Assembly: GCF_026151205.1 (NCBI RefSeq)
Contig: NC_087082.1
Location: 942,501-1,006,500, forward strand
Direction: 5' to 3'
Length of the DNA stretch: 64,000 bases
Source: Bolinopsis microptera
Taxonomy: Eukaryota > Ctenophora > Tentaculata > Lobata > Bolinopsidae
The first letter of the stretch is position 1. The number at the start of each line of letters is the position of its first letter. Shown piece by piece: positions 32,201 to 44,822 of this stretch. A program made the translations under genes and the position numbers. The notes beneath the pieces are model-generated. The model was not told the DNA's origin and did no database searches. It saw only the letters and a program-made list of their open reading frames with translations.

Positions 32201-35200
32201 AACACCTGTTATACACGTGTTATAGACTGGGTCCCAGTATGAACGGTACTGCAACACCTGTTATACACCTGTTATAGACTGGGTCCCAGTATGAACGGTA
32301 CTGCAACACCTGTTATACACGTGTTATAGACTGGGTCCCAGTATGAACGGTACTGCAACACCTCTTATACACGTGTTATAGACTGGGTCCCAGTATGAAC
32401 GGTACTGCAACACCTGTTATACACGTGTTATAGACTGGGTCCCAGTGTGAACGGTACTGCAACACCTGTTATACACCTGTTATAGACTGGGTCCCAGTGT
32501 GAACGGTACTGCAACACCTGTTATACACCTGTTATAGACTGGGTCCCAGTATGAACGGTACTGCAACACCTGTTATACACGTGTTATAGACTGGGTCCCA
32601 GTATGAACGGTACTGCAACACCTGTTATACACGTGTTATAGACTGGGTCCCAGTATGAACGGTACTGCAACACCTGTTATAAACGTGTTATAGACTGGGT
32701 CCCAGTATGAACGGTACTGCAACACCTGTTATACACGTGTTATAGACTGGGTCCCAGTATGAACGGTACTGCAACACCTGTTATACACGTGTTATAGACT
32801 GGGTCCCAGTATGAACGGTACTGCAACACCTGTTATACACCTGTTATAGACTGGGTCCCAGTATGAACGGTACTGCAACACCTGTTATACACGTGTTATA
32901 GACTGGGTCCCAGTATGAACGGTACTGCAACACCTGTTATACACGTGTTATAGACTGGGTCCCAGTATGAACGGTACTGCAACACCTGTTATACACGTGT
33001 TATAGACTGGGTCCCAGTATGAACGGTACTGCAACACCTGTTATACACGTGTTATAGACTGGGTCCCAGTATGAACGGTACTGCAACACCTGTTATACAC
33101 GTGTTATAGACTGGGTCCCAGTATGAACGGTACTGCAACACCTGTTATACACGTGTTATAGACTGGGTCCCAGTATGAACGGTACTGCAACACCTGTTAT
33201 ACACGTGTTATAGACTGGGTCCCAGTATGAACGGTACTGCAACACCTGTTATACACGTGTTATAGACTGGGTCCCAGTATGAACGGTACTGCAACACCTG
33301 TTATACACCTGTTATAGACTGGGTCCCAGTATGAACGGTACTGCAACACCTGTTATACACGTGTTATAGACTGGGTCCCAGTATGAACGGTACTGCAACA
33401 CCTGTTATACACCTGTTATAGACTGGGTCCCAGTATGAACGGTACTGCAACACCTGTTATACACGTGTTATAGACTGGGTCCCAGTATGAACGGTACTGC
33501 AACACCTGTTATACACGTGTTATAGACTGGGTCCCAGTATGAACGGTACTGCAACACCTGTTATACACCTGTTATAGACTGGGTCCCAGTATGAACGGTA
33601 CTGCAACACCTGTTATACACCTGTTATAGACTGGGTCCCAGTATGAACGGTACTGCAACACCTGTTATACACGTGTTATAGACTGGGTCCCAGTATGAAC
33701 GGTACTGCAACACCTGTTATACACGTGTTATAGACTGGGTCCCAGTATGAACGGTACTGCAACACCTGTTATACACGTGTTATAGACTGGGTCCCAGTAT
33801 GAACGGTACTGCAACACCTGTTATACACGTGTTATAGACTGGGTCCCAGTATGAACGGTACTGCAACACCTGTTATACACGTGTTATAGACTGGGTCCCA
33901 GTATGAACGGTACTGCAACACCTGTTATACACGTGTTATAGACTGGGTCCCAGTATGAACGGTACTGCAACACCTGTTATACACGTGTTATAGACTGGGT
34001 CCCAGTATGAACGGTACTGCAACACCTGTTATACACGTGTTATAGACTGGGTCCCAGTATGAACGGTACTGCAACACCTGTTATACACGTGTTATAGACT
34101 GGGTCCCAGTATGAACGGTACTGCAACACCTGTTATACACGTGTTATAGACTGGGTCCCAGTATGAACGGTACTGCAACACCTGTTATACACGTGTTATA
34201 GACTGGGTCCCAGTATGAACGGTACTGCAACACCTGTTATACACGTGTTATAGACTGGGTCCCAGTATGAACGGTACTGCAACACCTGTTATACACGTGT
34301 TATAGACTGGGTCCCAGTATGAACGGTACTGCAACACCTGTTATACACGTGTTATAGACTGGGTCCCAGTATGAACGGTACTGCAACACCTGTTATACAC
34401 GTGTTATAGACTGGGTCCCAGTATGAACGGTACTGCAACACCTGTTATACACGTGTTATAGACTGGGTCCCAGTATGAACGGTACTGCAACACCTGTTAT
34501 ACACGTGTTATAGACTGGGTCCCAGTATGAACGGTACTGCAACACCTGTTATACACCTGTTATAGACTGGGTCCCAGTATGAACGGTACTGCAACACCTG
34601 TTATACACGTGTTATAGACTGGGTCCCAGTATGAACGGTACTGCAACACCTGTTATACACGTGTTATAGACTGGGTCCCAGTATGAACGGTACTGCAACA
34701 CCTGTTATACACCTGTTATAGACTGGGTCCCAGTATGAACGGTACTGCAACACCTGTTATACACGTGTTATAGACTGGGTCCCAGTATGAACGGTACTGC
34801 AACACCTGTTATACACGTGTTATAGACTGGGTCCCAGTATGAACGGTACTGCAACACCTGTTATACACGTGTTATAGACTGGGTCCCAGTATGAACGGTA
34901 CTGCAACACCTGTTATACACGTGTTATAGACTGGGTCCCAGTATGAACGGTACTGCAACACCTGTTATACACCTGTTATAGACTGGGTCCCAGTATGAAC
35001 GGTACTGCAACACCTGTTATACACGTGTTATAGACTGGGTCCCAGTATGAACGGTACTGCAACACCTGTTATACACCGTGTTATAGACTGGGTCCCAGTA
35101 TGAACGGTACTGCAACACCTGTTATACACGTGTTATAGACTGGGTCCCAGTATGAACGGTACTGCAACACCTGTTATACACGTGTTATAGACTGGGTCCC

Positions 35201-38200
35201 AGTATGAACGGTACTGCAACACCTGTTATACACCTGTTATAGACTGGGTCCCAGTATGAACGGTACTGCAACACCTGTTATACACGTGTTATAGACTGGG
35301 TCCCAGTATGAACGGTACTGCAACACCTGTTATACACGTGTTATAGACTGGGTCCCAGTATGAACGGTACTGCAACACCTGTTATACACGTGTTATAGAC
35401 TGGGTCCCAGTATGAACGGTACTGCAACACCTGTTATACACGTGTTATAGACTGGGTCCCAGTATGAACGGTACTGCAACACCTGTTATACACCGTGTTA
35501 TAGACTGGGTCCCAGTATGAACGGTACTGCAACACCTGTTATACACGTGTTATAGACTGGGTCCCAGTATGAACGGTACTGCAACACCTGTTATACACGT
35601 GTTATAGACTGGGTCCCAGTATGAACGGTACTGCAACACCTGTTATACACGTGTTATAGACTGGGTCCCAGTATGAACGGTACTGCAACACCTGTTATAC
35701 ACGTGTTATAGACTGGGTCCCAGTATGAACGGTACTGCAACACCTGTTATACACGTGTTATAGACTGGGTCCCAGTATGAACGGTACTGCAACACCTGTT
35801 ATACACGTGTTATAGACTGGGTCCCAGTATGAACGGTACTGCAACACCTGTTATACACGTGTTATAGACTGGGTCCCAGTATGAACGGTACTGCAACACC
35901 TGTTATACACGTGTTATAGACTGGGTCCCAGTATGAACGGTACTGCAACACCTGTTATACACGTGTTATAGACTGGGTCCCAGTATGAACGGTACTGCAA
36001 CACCTGTTATACACGTGTTATAGACTGGGTCCCAGTATGAACGGTACTGCAACACCTGTTATACACGTGTTATAGACTGGGTCCCAGTATGAACGGTACT
36101 GCAACACCTGTTATACACCGTGTTATAGACTGGGTCCCAGTATGAACGGTACTGCAACACCTGTTATACACGTGTTATAGACTGGGTCCCAGTATGAACG
36201 GTACTGCAACACCTGTTATACACGTGTTATAGACTGGGTCCCAGTATGAACGGTACTGCAACACCTGTTATACACCGTGTTATAGACTGGGTCCCAGTAT
36301 GAACGGTACTGCAACACCTGTTATACACGTGTTATAGACTGGGTCCCAGTATGAACGGTACTGCAACACCTGTTATACACGTGTTATAGACTGGGTCCCA
36401 GTATGAACGGTACTGCAACACCTGTTATACACGTGTTATAGACTGGGTCCCAGTATGAACGGTACTGCAACACCTGTTATACACGTGTTATAGACTGGGT
36501 CCCAGTATGAACGGTACTGCAACACCTGTTATACACGTGTTATAGACTGGGTCCCAGTATGAACGGTACTGCAACACCTGTTATACACGTGTTATAGACT
36601 GGGTCCCAGTATGAACGGTACTGCAACACCTGTTATACACGTGTTATAGACTGGGTCCCAGTATGAACGGTACTGCAACACCTGTTATACACGTGTTATA
36701 GACTGGGTCCCAGTATGAACGGTACTGCAACACCTGTTATACACGTGTTATAGACTGGGTCCCAGTATGAACGGTACTGCAACACCTGTTATACACGTGT
36801 TATAGACTGGGTCCCAGTATGAACGGTACTGCAACACCTGTTATACACGTGTTATAGACTGGGTCCCAGTATGAACGGTACTGCAACACCTGTTATACAC
36901 GTGTTATAGACTGGGTCCCAGTATGAACGGTACTGCAACACCTGTTATACACCTGTTATAGACTGGGTCCCAGTATGAACGGTACTGCAACACCTGTTAT
37001 ACACGTGTTATAGACTGGGTCCCAGTATGAACGGTACTGCAACACCTGTTATACACGTGTTATAGACTGGGTCCCAGTATGAACGGTACTGCAACACCTG
37101 TTATACACGTGTTATAGACTGGGTCCCAGTATGAACGGTACTGCAACACCTGTTATACACGTGTTATAGACTGGGTCCCAGTATGAACGGTACTGCAACA
37201 CCTGTTATACACGTGTTATAGACTGGGTCCCAGTATGAACGGTACTGCAACACCTGTTATACACGTGTTATAGACTGGGTCCCAGTATGAACGGTACTGC
37301 AACACCTGTTATACACGTGTTATAGACTGGGTCCCAGTATGAACGGTACTGCAACACCTGTTATACACGTGTTATAGACTGGGTCCCAGTATGAACGGTA
37401 CTGCAACACCTGTTATACACGTGTTATAGACTGGGTCCCAGTATGAACGGTACTGCAACACCTGTTATACACGTGTTATAGACTGGGTCCCAGTATGAAC
37501 GGTACTGCAACACCTGTTATACACGTGTTATAGACTGGGTCCCAGTATGAACGGTACTGCAACACCTGTTATACACGTGTTATAGACTGGGTCCCAGTAT
37601 GAACGGTACTGCAACACCTGTTATACACGTGTTATAGACTGGGTCCCAGTATGAACGGTACTGCAACACCTGTTATACACGTGTTATAGACTGGGTCCCA
37701 GTATGAACGGTACTGCAACACCTGTTATACACGTGTTATAGACTGGGTCCCAGTATGAACGGTACTGCAACACCTGTTATACACCTGTTATAGACTGGGT
37801 CCCAGTATGAACGGTACTGCAACACCTGTTATACACGTGTTATAGACTGGGTCCCAGTATGAACGGTACTGCAACACCTGTTATACACGTGTTATAGACT
37901 GGGTCCCAGTATGAACGGTACTGCAACACCTGTTATACACGTGTTATAGACTGGGTCCCAGTATGAACGGTACTGCAACACCTGTTATACACGTGTTATA
38001 GACTGGGTCCCAGTATGAACGGTACTGCAACACCTGTTATACACGTGTTATAGACTGGGTCCCAGTATGAACGGTACTGCAACACCTGTTATACACGTGT
38101 TATAGACTGGGTCCCTGTATGAACGGTACTGCAACACCTGTTATACACGTGTTATAGACTGGGTCCCAGTATGAACGGTACTGCAACACCTGTTATACAC

Positions 38201-41200
38201 GTGTTATAGACTGGGTCCCAGTATGAACGGTACTGCAACACCTGTTATACACGTGTTATAGGGGTGTAAAAAAGAGTCAATAACGGAGCAATACTGTCCA
38301 CATTACATTTTTATAAACTTAATGACATTGGCGTATTAACCAACCAACTAGAATTCCAGGTAATCATATCTGCAGTTTAACTTAAATTAATTAATTAATC
38401 TTCACTGATTGGTTTAACCCGAATCTCAGGGGGCCTAATTGTCGGCCACCGGCTTACGGAGGGGATCTGAAATATCCAAAAATAGCTCACTTTAAAATAT
38501 GAAGAATCTAACCACGCACTGGTCGGTGGGGTAACGAGACAACAATCTACAATCGTAGTTCCAGACCGTTAATATTCCTGCTCACTAAATTAAAGTTCAC
38601 AAATTGTCGTAATTTGCCCATAAATAGCTGAGAATTTCTGGGCACATTCATTGTTCAGGGAGGTAAAAGACTAACGAACTGAATTACTGGCGAGATGTAA
38701 ACTCTTCAACATTTCAACACTCTTTTACATTCGTTGCAATTCTCCTGTCTAGACATCTCATTCAATGAAATGACCTGATCATATATCTTGCACACCCTTT
38801 TCAAACGTGTGTTTCTCTCATTTCTGATCGTGTCTTTTGTTTCTGCAATGTTTATAGAGATTGTCCTAGCTCTGGTGTTCTGGGTACCGGGAGGATCGGG
38901 AGGTATGTTAACACTTTGTTATAACAACTCTTTATAAAGACTTTTTTATGAGAATTACATATTTTGAAAGTACAGTGATGTTTTTTAAATCTCAGGATGT
39001 TGCTCTGTAATCTGTATCTTTTGAAAAATATAAAAACTAGCAATTTTCAGATTCCAGTTTTACACGGGTTGACAGGTTTGGGAACAGGATAACAGGTGAT
39101 AAGGAAGGACTGGTGCTGTATGACAGTGGAAAGACACGTGGCTATGCATATGATTATGTATATGGAAAGGTATGTGACGATAGATTTAATGATGACGCAG
39201 CTAGTGTTATCTGTAGAGAAATGGGATATCTTACCTTTAACACTTGGAGCACTGGAGATAAGTGGCCCATACAGAGACGATATTCTAACTGATGGGTAAC
39301 ATGAGATGTAGCGGTCCAGAAAGTATTAGCTCTTGTAATCCCACTACTCCTGATCCTTATTGTCAGCGACATCATGACGTATTTCTTAGCTGTACACCAT
39401 GTCCCCCCGGAACTCAACGTGAACGTAAAGAGGACGACTCAGACTGGTGTGGGCAATGTCCTGCCGACACTTACAAGTCTCCCGAGGGAATTGAGGAATA
39501 TTGTACTGATTGCCCCGGTTCTTCTACATCAAAACCCGGTTCTTCTTATTGTACATGTCCTCCAAACTATATTTCAAGTACAGAGGACATGGTATGTATC
39601 TGCCCTGAGGGTCAGAGTTGGGTGTGGGATGGTCTGGGGGTCGGTTTATGTAAAGGTTCCGGTATTGCGTGGTTTTCAGTGGTATTGATCATCGTCATTG
39701 TTGCTCTCGCATTTCTTATCTGTCTGCTGGTCTACGAAAGAATAAAGAGGAAAAAAGAAGAATCTTCTCCATCAAAAGACAGAGGAAGCGTGTATGCAGC
39801 CAACGGTGAAGGTAAAACAAGTGAAGTCCAAACTCAAGAGGAGGTTTGATTATAACCAACACTGCAGAAAAGGAGATGAACTGTGTGATGGGAGGGAAAC
39901 TTCTCTGAGAATGGAAATGTTTACGATATGATTGACAATCTAACTGAAATGATGTGATACTGTTATGACAATTGGGAAGTGTAGGGTGAAAAAAGAGAGA
40001 CTTTCTTAAAAACGTTATATTTTAGTTTAGTTAGCTGGTTCAGTAGTACCCACTGAACTTGTAGTTAATTGTTTTGATTTTTAAGTTTTGAATGAAATGT
40101 TTTTCAATGATTTTAAACTAGCATTAGGAGATGTGCTGTGTAATAAAAGAAAAGGGAAACTTCTCAGAGTGTCAGGATTTTATCGATCTGATTTAGATAA
40201 AGAGCAAAGTACCACAAGCCAGGGCTGAGTGTTTGGCAGTCTGGCTGCAAATATCACGTGATAATAATACTTTATAAGGTACCAGTTTCTTTGTTGTACA
40301 GATTGTCTAGATACTTTGAAATAAAATACATAACTACAATAAACCCTCTGAAAACAGCATTTAAGTGAGAGAGACCAAGAAAATATGTAGTCCTCTAAGT
40401 TTAAGCTCTAGTTCTAGAATTAATTTCTTGTTCTTACTCTAGTATTCTTGCACACCAATAATATAGAAACACGCATCAGCAGGTCATTAGTCGAATCAAC
40501 GTTCATAAATGTGTTTGTAACTTTTTATTTGCAGCCCATTTTATCGACTTTATAAGTTCAAATTGCAACATTAAAAGGTTTACTAAAACTTTTAGTTTGA
40601 ACTCTAATCCGACATCTCTCGATGAGGAACTTTGAAACTATCGGCCGTCTGGACAAATGAAACAGTGACTGGACACTGTACATCATTAGATCACTGTACG
40701 AAGTGAATTTTAAAGGGTTGTACAATTCTGTAATGATTTACAGCTTGGTGCAAACTTGTGTACGCACACAGTACACACCCAATGTTACTAAATGGAAAAT
40801 GGTGGAGATGTGATCGACTTTCCTTATTAATTTTCAGAGCTTAAATTGTGCGATTAACATTTTATCAAAAATGATCCGACCTTGGCGTCAGATGTTAAAG
40901 AGTAAAAAAGGAGTTTAGCCGAAACTGTTTTTATCATACCATCATTCGGACATAAATCCCCAAAAATACTTTTTCAGCACCCAAAACATGATCAAACTGT
41001 CCATGAGGGCCAGGGGTTGTTGGCTAGCAAATTAAAGTATGCAAAGTATGTACTATGTAAAGATAAAGCTTGAAAACTTTACATACCTACGTTCACACAT
41101 GATATTATTATTCCTGCTACAAACAACTGTTCTTTCAATGGAAACCAGTTCACTGAAAAAACGACAGTTATGAACAAATTTGCATTTCAAATCAAGATTC

Positions 41201-42861
41201 TGATAAAAATTATTCATATCAATGCAAATTTAAGTTTTGCTGCTAAAAGTTTATTCTTAGCAATTACAGCATATTAATCAAGACAATTTGAGACTCCGCT
41301 GGATATTTTAAGAGATGAATCAAATCAGTTACGTCTCGCAATCTATAATTATAACTTTATTTTTAATGGAAATTGAAGTTAGTCATAGCTATAGTTATAA
41401 ATCAGTAACTAACTTATTCAGTAACTAACCTGAAATGTACATGATGGAAGAGAAGGGGGCCGCTCCACAGAGCCCGTTAATTATCTGGGTCACGTGTGCA
41501 GTGTAGATAAGGTACTTCATGGGGATCACAGTTACTGATAGAATCTGAGGATTACGACGTGTCGTTCACTTAACAGTGTTTTAAAATATTAAATTTTAGA
41601 ACTTGTTACTTACAGAATCAAACTCAATGATAAATATCAGCTTTAGAAAATTAAACACATATTTGATATGAACTGATCACGTGAAGGCCACGAGGGGAAA
41701 TACCTTGATAATACCGGAGAAGGCAAGAAGAGAAGAGTTAGCTAGCATAACGAATCTCATGTTGGCAGCAGCCATCAGCCAGGGGAAGAGGAGGGCTCCG
41801 GGGACGAAGAAAACTGGCGTCCACAGGGACAACAAACTTACTCTCTGTAGAAAATTATATTAATAACTAAATTTGTACATGGATAAACAGGGATTGGATT
41901 ATCACAGTTTCTTGTTAATGTTTCCGCAACTATAATAGTATTCGTGTACGAAAATTTGCTTTAAAACTGTTTTACGATATTATGGGATGTAGATCTGATA
42001 TTTATTATGTTTATTAATTATGTAAAATTAATGTATATTAATTATGCATAGTATAATATACATTAATTAATAATTATGTATAGTATAATATACATTAATT
42101 ATGTATCATATAAAATGTACAAGTTTCAAATTACCTCGTCACTCCAAAAGTATACTTTCTTCATAACCTCAGTTATTGGCCCCCATGTGTTGCCTGAACA
42201 ATGTCTAAGTTACATCACTTTGTATTACCAGTTAACTGTTAAGTTGTAGCCAAAACAAGGAATCTCTATTATGGTGGGGCTAATTCAAACATTAAAATCG
42301 AGTTTTATTGAACTTGTAAAATTCTAATGTTGTATCTACACGCACAATAGAAATCACCAAGCATTATTTTATAAGCTGAGCGAAATGAACGACTTAAAAC
42401 TAATGACGACGATTTAAACCATAAATCTGACCGAGTAAATTATAAACGTACCGATGAAGTTTTGTATCAGACCCATCCAACAAAGAGTAAAGAGAATATA
42501 CCATCTTGCGGGTGTGGTTCTGAATACCTCACGCGGGACTAGCTGCAGTGGGGGTGAAGTTAGCGGCAACAAGAGAAGAGAAGGAGAAGATAAACATTTC
42601 TACTGCTTCACCGCTAGTTATTTTCTGAGCGCAAAGTCTTAGAGTTGATCAAGTTTCGAAACTTTAAAACGTTTAGACGTTTAAGAAAGGTATTGGGTTC
42701 AGATAGCAGGATAAGGAGTAGCAGAATTATAAGTTATTAATCACCTGACTACTAGAGAGGACTGATCTGAACGAGGCGTCCAGATCATTTCTATTATCAT
42801 TTTCACTAGCACTTCTGAATAATCTGTCCCTATCTTCTGATCGGGCATTGCCTGATCTCAT
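29240..42861 (-). CDS. SLC49-family (FLVCR/DIRC2-type) MFS transporter, 13 exons
   Basis: Exons in transcript order: 42745-42861, 42452-42542, 42135-42193, 41704-41844, 41430-41544, 41087-41152, 32024-32153, 31662-31788, 31345-31409, 31045-31204, 30029-30164, 29765-29902, 29240-29439 (all complement). All introns are GT-AG and every phase matches, giving 514 aa from MRSGNARSED to SIEVSCD. Family marks in order: RWYILFTLCWMGLIQNFIGN then TWGPI (TM1), FPWLMAAANMRFVMLANSSL, INGLCGAAPFSSIM, VNVGVAVPFILGPSLLPEP, a luminal loop, YFPSRPRYAPTAS, TGTFNGYGLTLDTI, QAEAGYIGF and GAAPLFFDMSAESSHPVSED. SLC49 members move haem, choline or similar solutes; the substrate here is unknown. Intron 6 is 8.9 kb and holds the 52-bp array and the SRCR gene. 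Confidence 0.9.
29597..29755. repeat. 10-bp AT-rich tandem repeat in intron 12
   Basis: ACATAATATT/ACATAATACT units repeated about 15 times in the SLC49 intron between exons 12 and 13, starting 10 bases from the exon 12 donor. Confidence 0.9.
30299..30595. mobile_element. Transposon ends and G-run inside SLC49 intron 10
   Basis: CAGTGGCGTAACAAAGC at 30299 matches the hAT-like end at 17662. GTTATATGTGAACGACCCC at 30573-30592 followed by TTA matches a Harbinger-like end (24732). A G-run of about 24 bases lies at 30451-30472. Neither element has its partner end, so this is fused debris. Confidence 0.55.
31789..31873 (-). repeat. Tripled 31-bp 3' splice-site unit before SLC49 exon 8
   Basis: On the minus strand the exon 8 acceptor region TTTCATCATTAACACTCAG is followed upstream by two more copies at 31-bp spacing, ending with AG at 31820-31821 and 31851-31852. 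Each carries the CATTAAC branch-like motif and CAG. Only the innermost joins to coding sequence in the right phase. Confidence 0.85.
32119..38261 (-). repeat. 52-bp minisatellite made of the exon 7 splice acceptor, ~118 copies
   Basis: The unit, read on the minus strand, includes GTATAACAG|GTGTTGCAG, GTACCGTTCATACTGGGACC and CAGTCTATAACACGTG. The copy at 32119-32153 is real coding sequence of SLC49 exon 7 (GVAVPFILGPSL). Every other copy therefore repeats the acceptor plus about 36 nt of exon. Variants (CACCTG for CACGTG, GTGTGAAC for GTATGAAC) cluster within 600 bp of the exon, while distal units are nearly identical. A few units carry one extra C (CACCGTG), making them 53 bp. Each unit has the E-box CACGTG and an imperfect palindrome around it. 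As 52 is not a multiple of 3, readthrough changes frame at each unit. Confidence 0.95.
38262..38847. other. Intron 6 sequence upstream of the SRCR gene
   Basis: Unremarkable AT-rich DNA that may hold the promoter of the plus-strand SRCR gene. No TATA or other site is distinctive. Confidence 0.4.
38848..39849 (+). CDS. SRCR receptor-like membrane protein, nested, with a frameshift
   Basis: Exon 1 (38848-38902) encodes the signal peptide MFIEIVLALVFWVPGGSG. The donor GAG|GTATGT joins phase 1 to exon 2 at 39051. Exon 2 encodes an SRCR domain (GKVCDDRFNDDAASVICREM, GYLTFNTWS), then a stop at 39288-39290. The rest, NMRCSGPESISSC plus a Cys-rich GCC2/GCC3 (ephrin-receptor-like) segment (CTPCPPGTQ, WCGQCPADTYKSPEG), one TM helix (VVLIIVIVALAFLICLLVY) and a basic tail, continues in another frame to 39849. 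One missing base near 39288 would explain the break, so it is a recent pseudogene or a sequence error. It lies in intron 6 of the SLC49 gene on the opposite strand. Confidence 0.75.
39850..41086. other. 3' flank of SRCR gene within SLC49 intron 6
   Basis: AT-rich, with no repeat or extra exon recognised apart from the two AATAAA sites. Confidence 0.45.
40142..40147 (+). terminator. Candidate polyadenylation signal for SRCR gene
   Basis: AATAAA about 290 bases past the SRCR stop; another lies at 40320-40325. Choice between them cannot be made from sequence. Confidence 0.4.
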
Positions 42862-43553
42862 TAAGCTTCTAAACGTTGTTAAAAGGGTGATAATACCTTC
42901 ATTAAACTATCATGGATAAAAGTAAAGTTATTGTGTTCATTTATTGAGGGTGAGAAGAATTTTGATCTCAGAATATCGAAGGGCTTGTTTCGGTTTGAAC
43001 AGGTTACAGTAGTTTTCATTATTTCACACAAATTTGTATCGCACTCTTCCTTGGAAATATTATATATATAATCATTTTAGAATTTATGTTACGTGGTACG
43101 AAGAACTTGAATAAAAATACATTTTTCATTGAAAAATGCTTTTAGTGATGTTCTATCAATTAATTTTACAACTGATTAAGGAAAATATCATGAAGCAACC
43201 ACGTAATATGTTATAATTAAATAAAATTGTAAATTTTTAAATAAGTCCCAAAACTGACATTGTATGAAAATAACTGTAATCAAATACTATGGTTAAAATA
43301 AATGACATGCGATGAGTTATTCACAATCAATGATAATTATTGCAATTATGACAAATCAAAAAACTAACCAATGAAAAAGAATCGCGCATATCATATAGTT
43401 GAGAATACTTTTTACCATTTTATTTTTTTCCACTATTCATAATCATATCTTATCATTAATCAAAACCCAAAATTAAAATGAACTTCAAGCCCTAGTTTGA
43501 GGGTGTGTTATTGTTTGAAGTGTCCCTGAGTAGCTGCATCCAGTTTCCACGAC
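42862..43553. other. Spacer between I29 gene and SLC49 gene
   Basis: Only 692 bp separate the stop of the I29 gene from the SLC49 start codon (same strand), so the SLC49 promoter must lie here or inside the I29 gene. No distinctive core element seen. Confidence 0.45.
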
Positions 43554-44822
43554 TTAGTGAGCCTGACGAGGAGGAGCTCCCATACCGAGGCCCCGGCCCC
43601 GGCCTCGTCCGCCTGATGGGGGGCCAGCGTTGTCACCAGGAGGGCTACCAAAGCCGCTTCCGAAACCTCCTGAACTTCCAAGGCCTCCAGAAGAGCCTAG
43701 CTTGGCACCTCCTGGAGATCCGGGGATGGGTCCAAAACCAAGCCTTTGGGCTCTCTCTGCCTCTGTCATATCAGCAAACTTGTTTACCTCTGAAATATTT
43801 GCTTTCAGAATTGCACAAATTAAACATTGAAAGTCCTGAAGCTATATATTGAAAACTAATTTTATGATACCCTAAAATGAAGTTATATGAACAGCAGCTG
43901 AACAGTGATAAATTGATGTCGCTTGGGTTAAAGTTCCAAATTTTTTGAACCACTAATAATTACTGACCAGTAGTGTAAGACAGATTCTGACTGTTGATGT
44001 CGTTTACCATCTTAACGGTTTCTTTGAAAATTTTGTATCTGTCAGTCGATTCATCCCGGCTGGTGTATAATCCCACTCCCTGAGTTTGTTGGTTATTTAA
44101 TGTTTCTTGTTAAACTTATATATAATGTAAACTCAACTGTAGGAACTACAGTGGGACCAGCATTTTACGAACAACAGCTGAGATAGTATTATCTTTACTT
44201 ACATCCTCGACATCTTTGTTAGCTTGGAAGGCGATGAAAGCACATAGATAATCCTCTGAAACGAATATTGCTTGAATATCTTTCCGTCATTAATTTGGAA
44301 TAAACGGGATCGACGCTGATATACCGAATGACCAATTTCATTACTGTGAAACGAAATTTTATAATTTACAAAGATTATCTTACTTTCTTCTTTGACTTTC
44401 AAAAGTGTGTCTTGATCCTTGTATATTTTCTTGTCCAAACATTTTGATGCGTCTACCGACTGAAGGAGACCATTATTTTCCATCTTGGGCAGGACAACCT
44501 TGCTCAACTTATCCTCTTGCTGAAACATTTCTTCTTTATCACATGAATTTAAATTACATCTTAAATATCTGAAAGATGCCTTTACATCGGGCAGGGCAGA
44601 CAAAATGTGGAAATATTACATCTTCTTAAACTTCCTCGACAACCACCTAGTTTACATAATCACTTTAGTTTCCATTTTATATTAGAAAAGATGTAGTGTA
44701 TGAAAGTTGAAACTAACCGAAACAACAGCAGCGCTGGGTGGAGCTAACATTTCATTGTCAGCGCTGACCACTAACAGCAATCCTAAGACTGCTACAATCT
44801 TCAACATCTTGCTACTGGGCAT
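43554..44822 (-). CDS. Secreted stand-alone cathepsin-propeptide (I29) inhibitor-like protein
   Basis: Five exons: complement 44718-44822, 44384-44519, 44203-44255, 43968-44079, 43554-43789. Phases all match, giving 213 aa. Residues 1-21 are a signal peptide (MLKIVAVLGLLLVVSA). The middle holds the papain-family prodomain pattern: LCAFIAFQANKDVED, ESTDRYKIFKETVKMVNDIN, SQNLSYTTGEVNKFADMTEA (ERFNIN-type helix plus the GNFD-type turn). Where the mature protease should begin there is instead a Gly/Ser/Pro-rich tail (GSSGGLGSSGGFGSGFG, GGRGRGRGLGMG) and a stop. Free I29 domains (CTLA-2, silkworm BCPI) inhibit cathepsin-L-type proteases, so an extracellular cysteine-protease inhibitor is the likely role. 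The tail is unusual for that family. Confidence 0.85.

Noticed and set aside
32119-38261. CRISPR-like array
   Set aside because: Units are contiguous with no unique spacers, and the locus is a eukaryotic intron.
43601-43789. Full-length cathepsin gene
   Set aside because: The frame passes from the prodomain directly into a Gly-rich tail and stop; no Cys/His/Asn protease motifs occur nearby.
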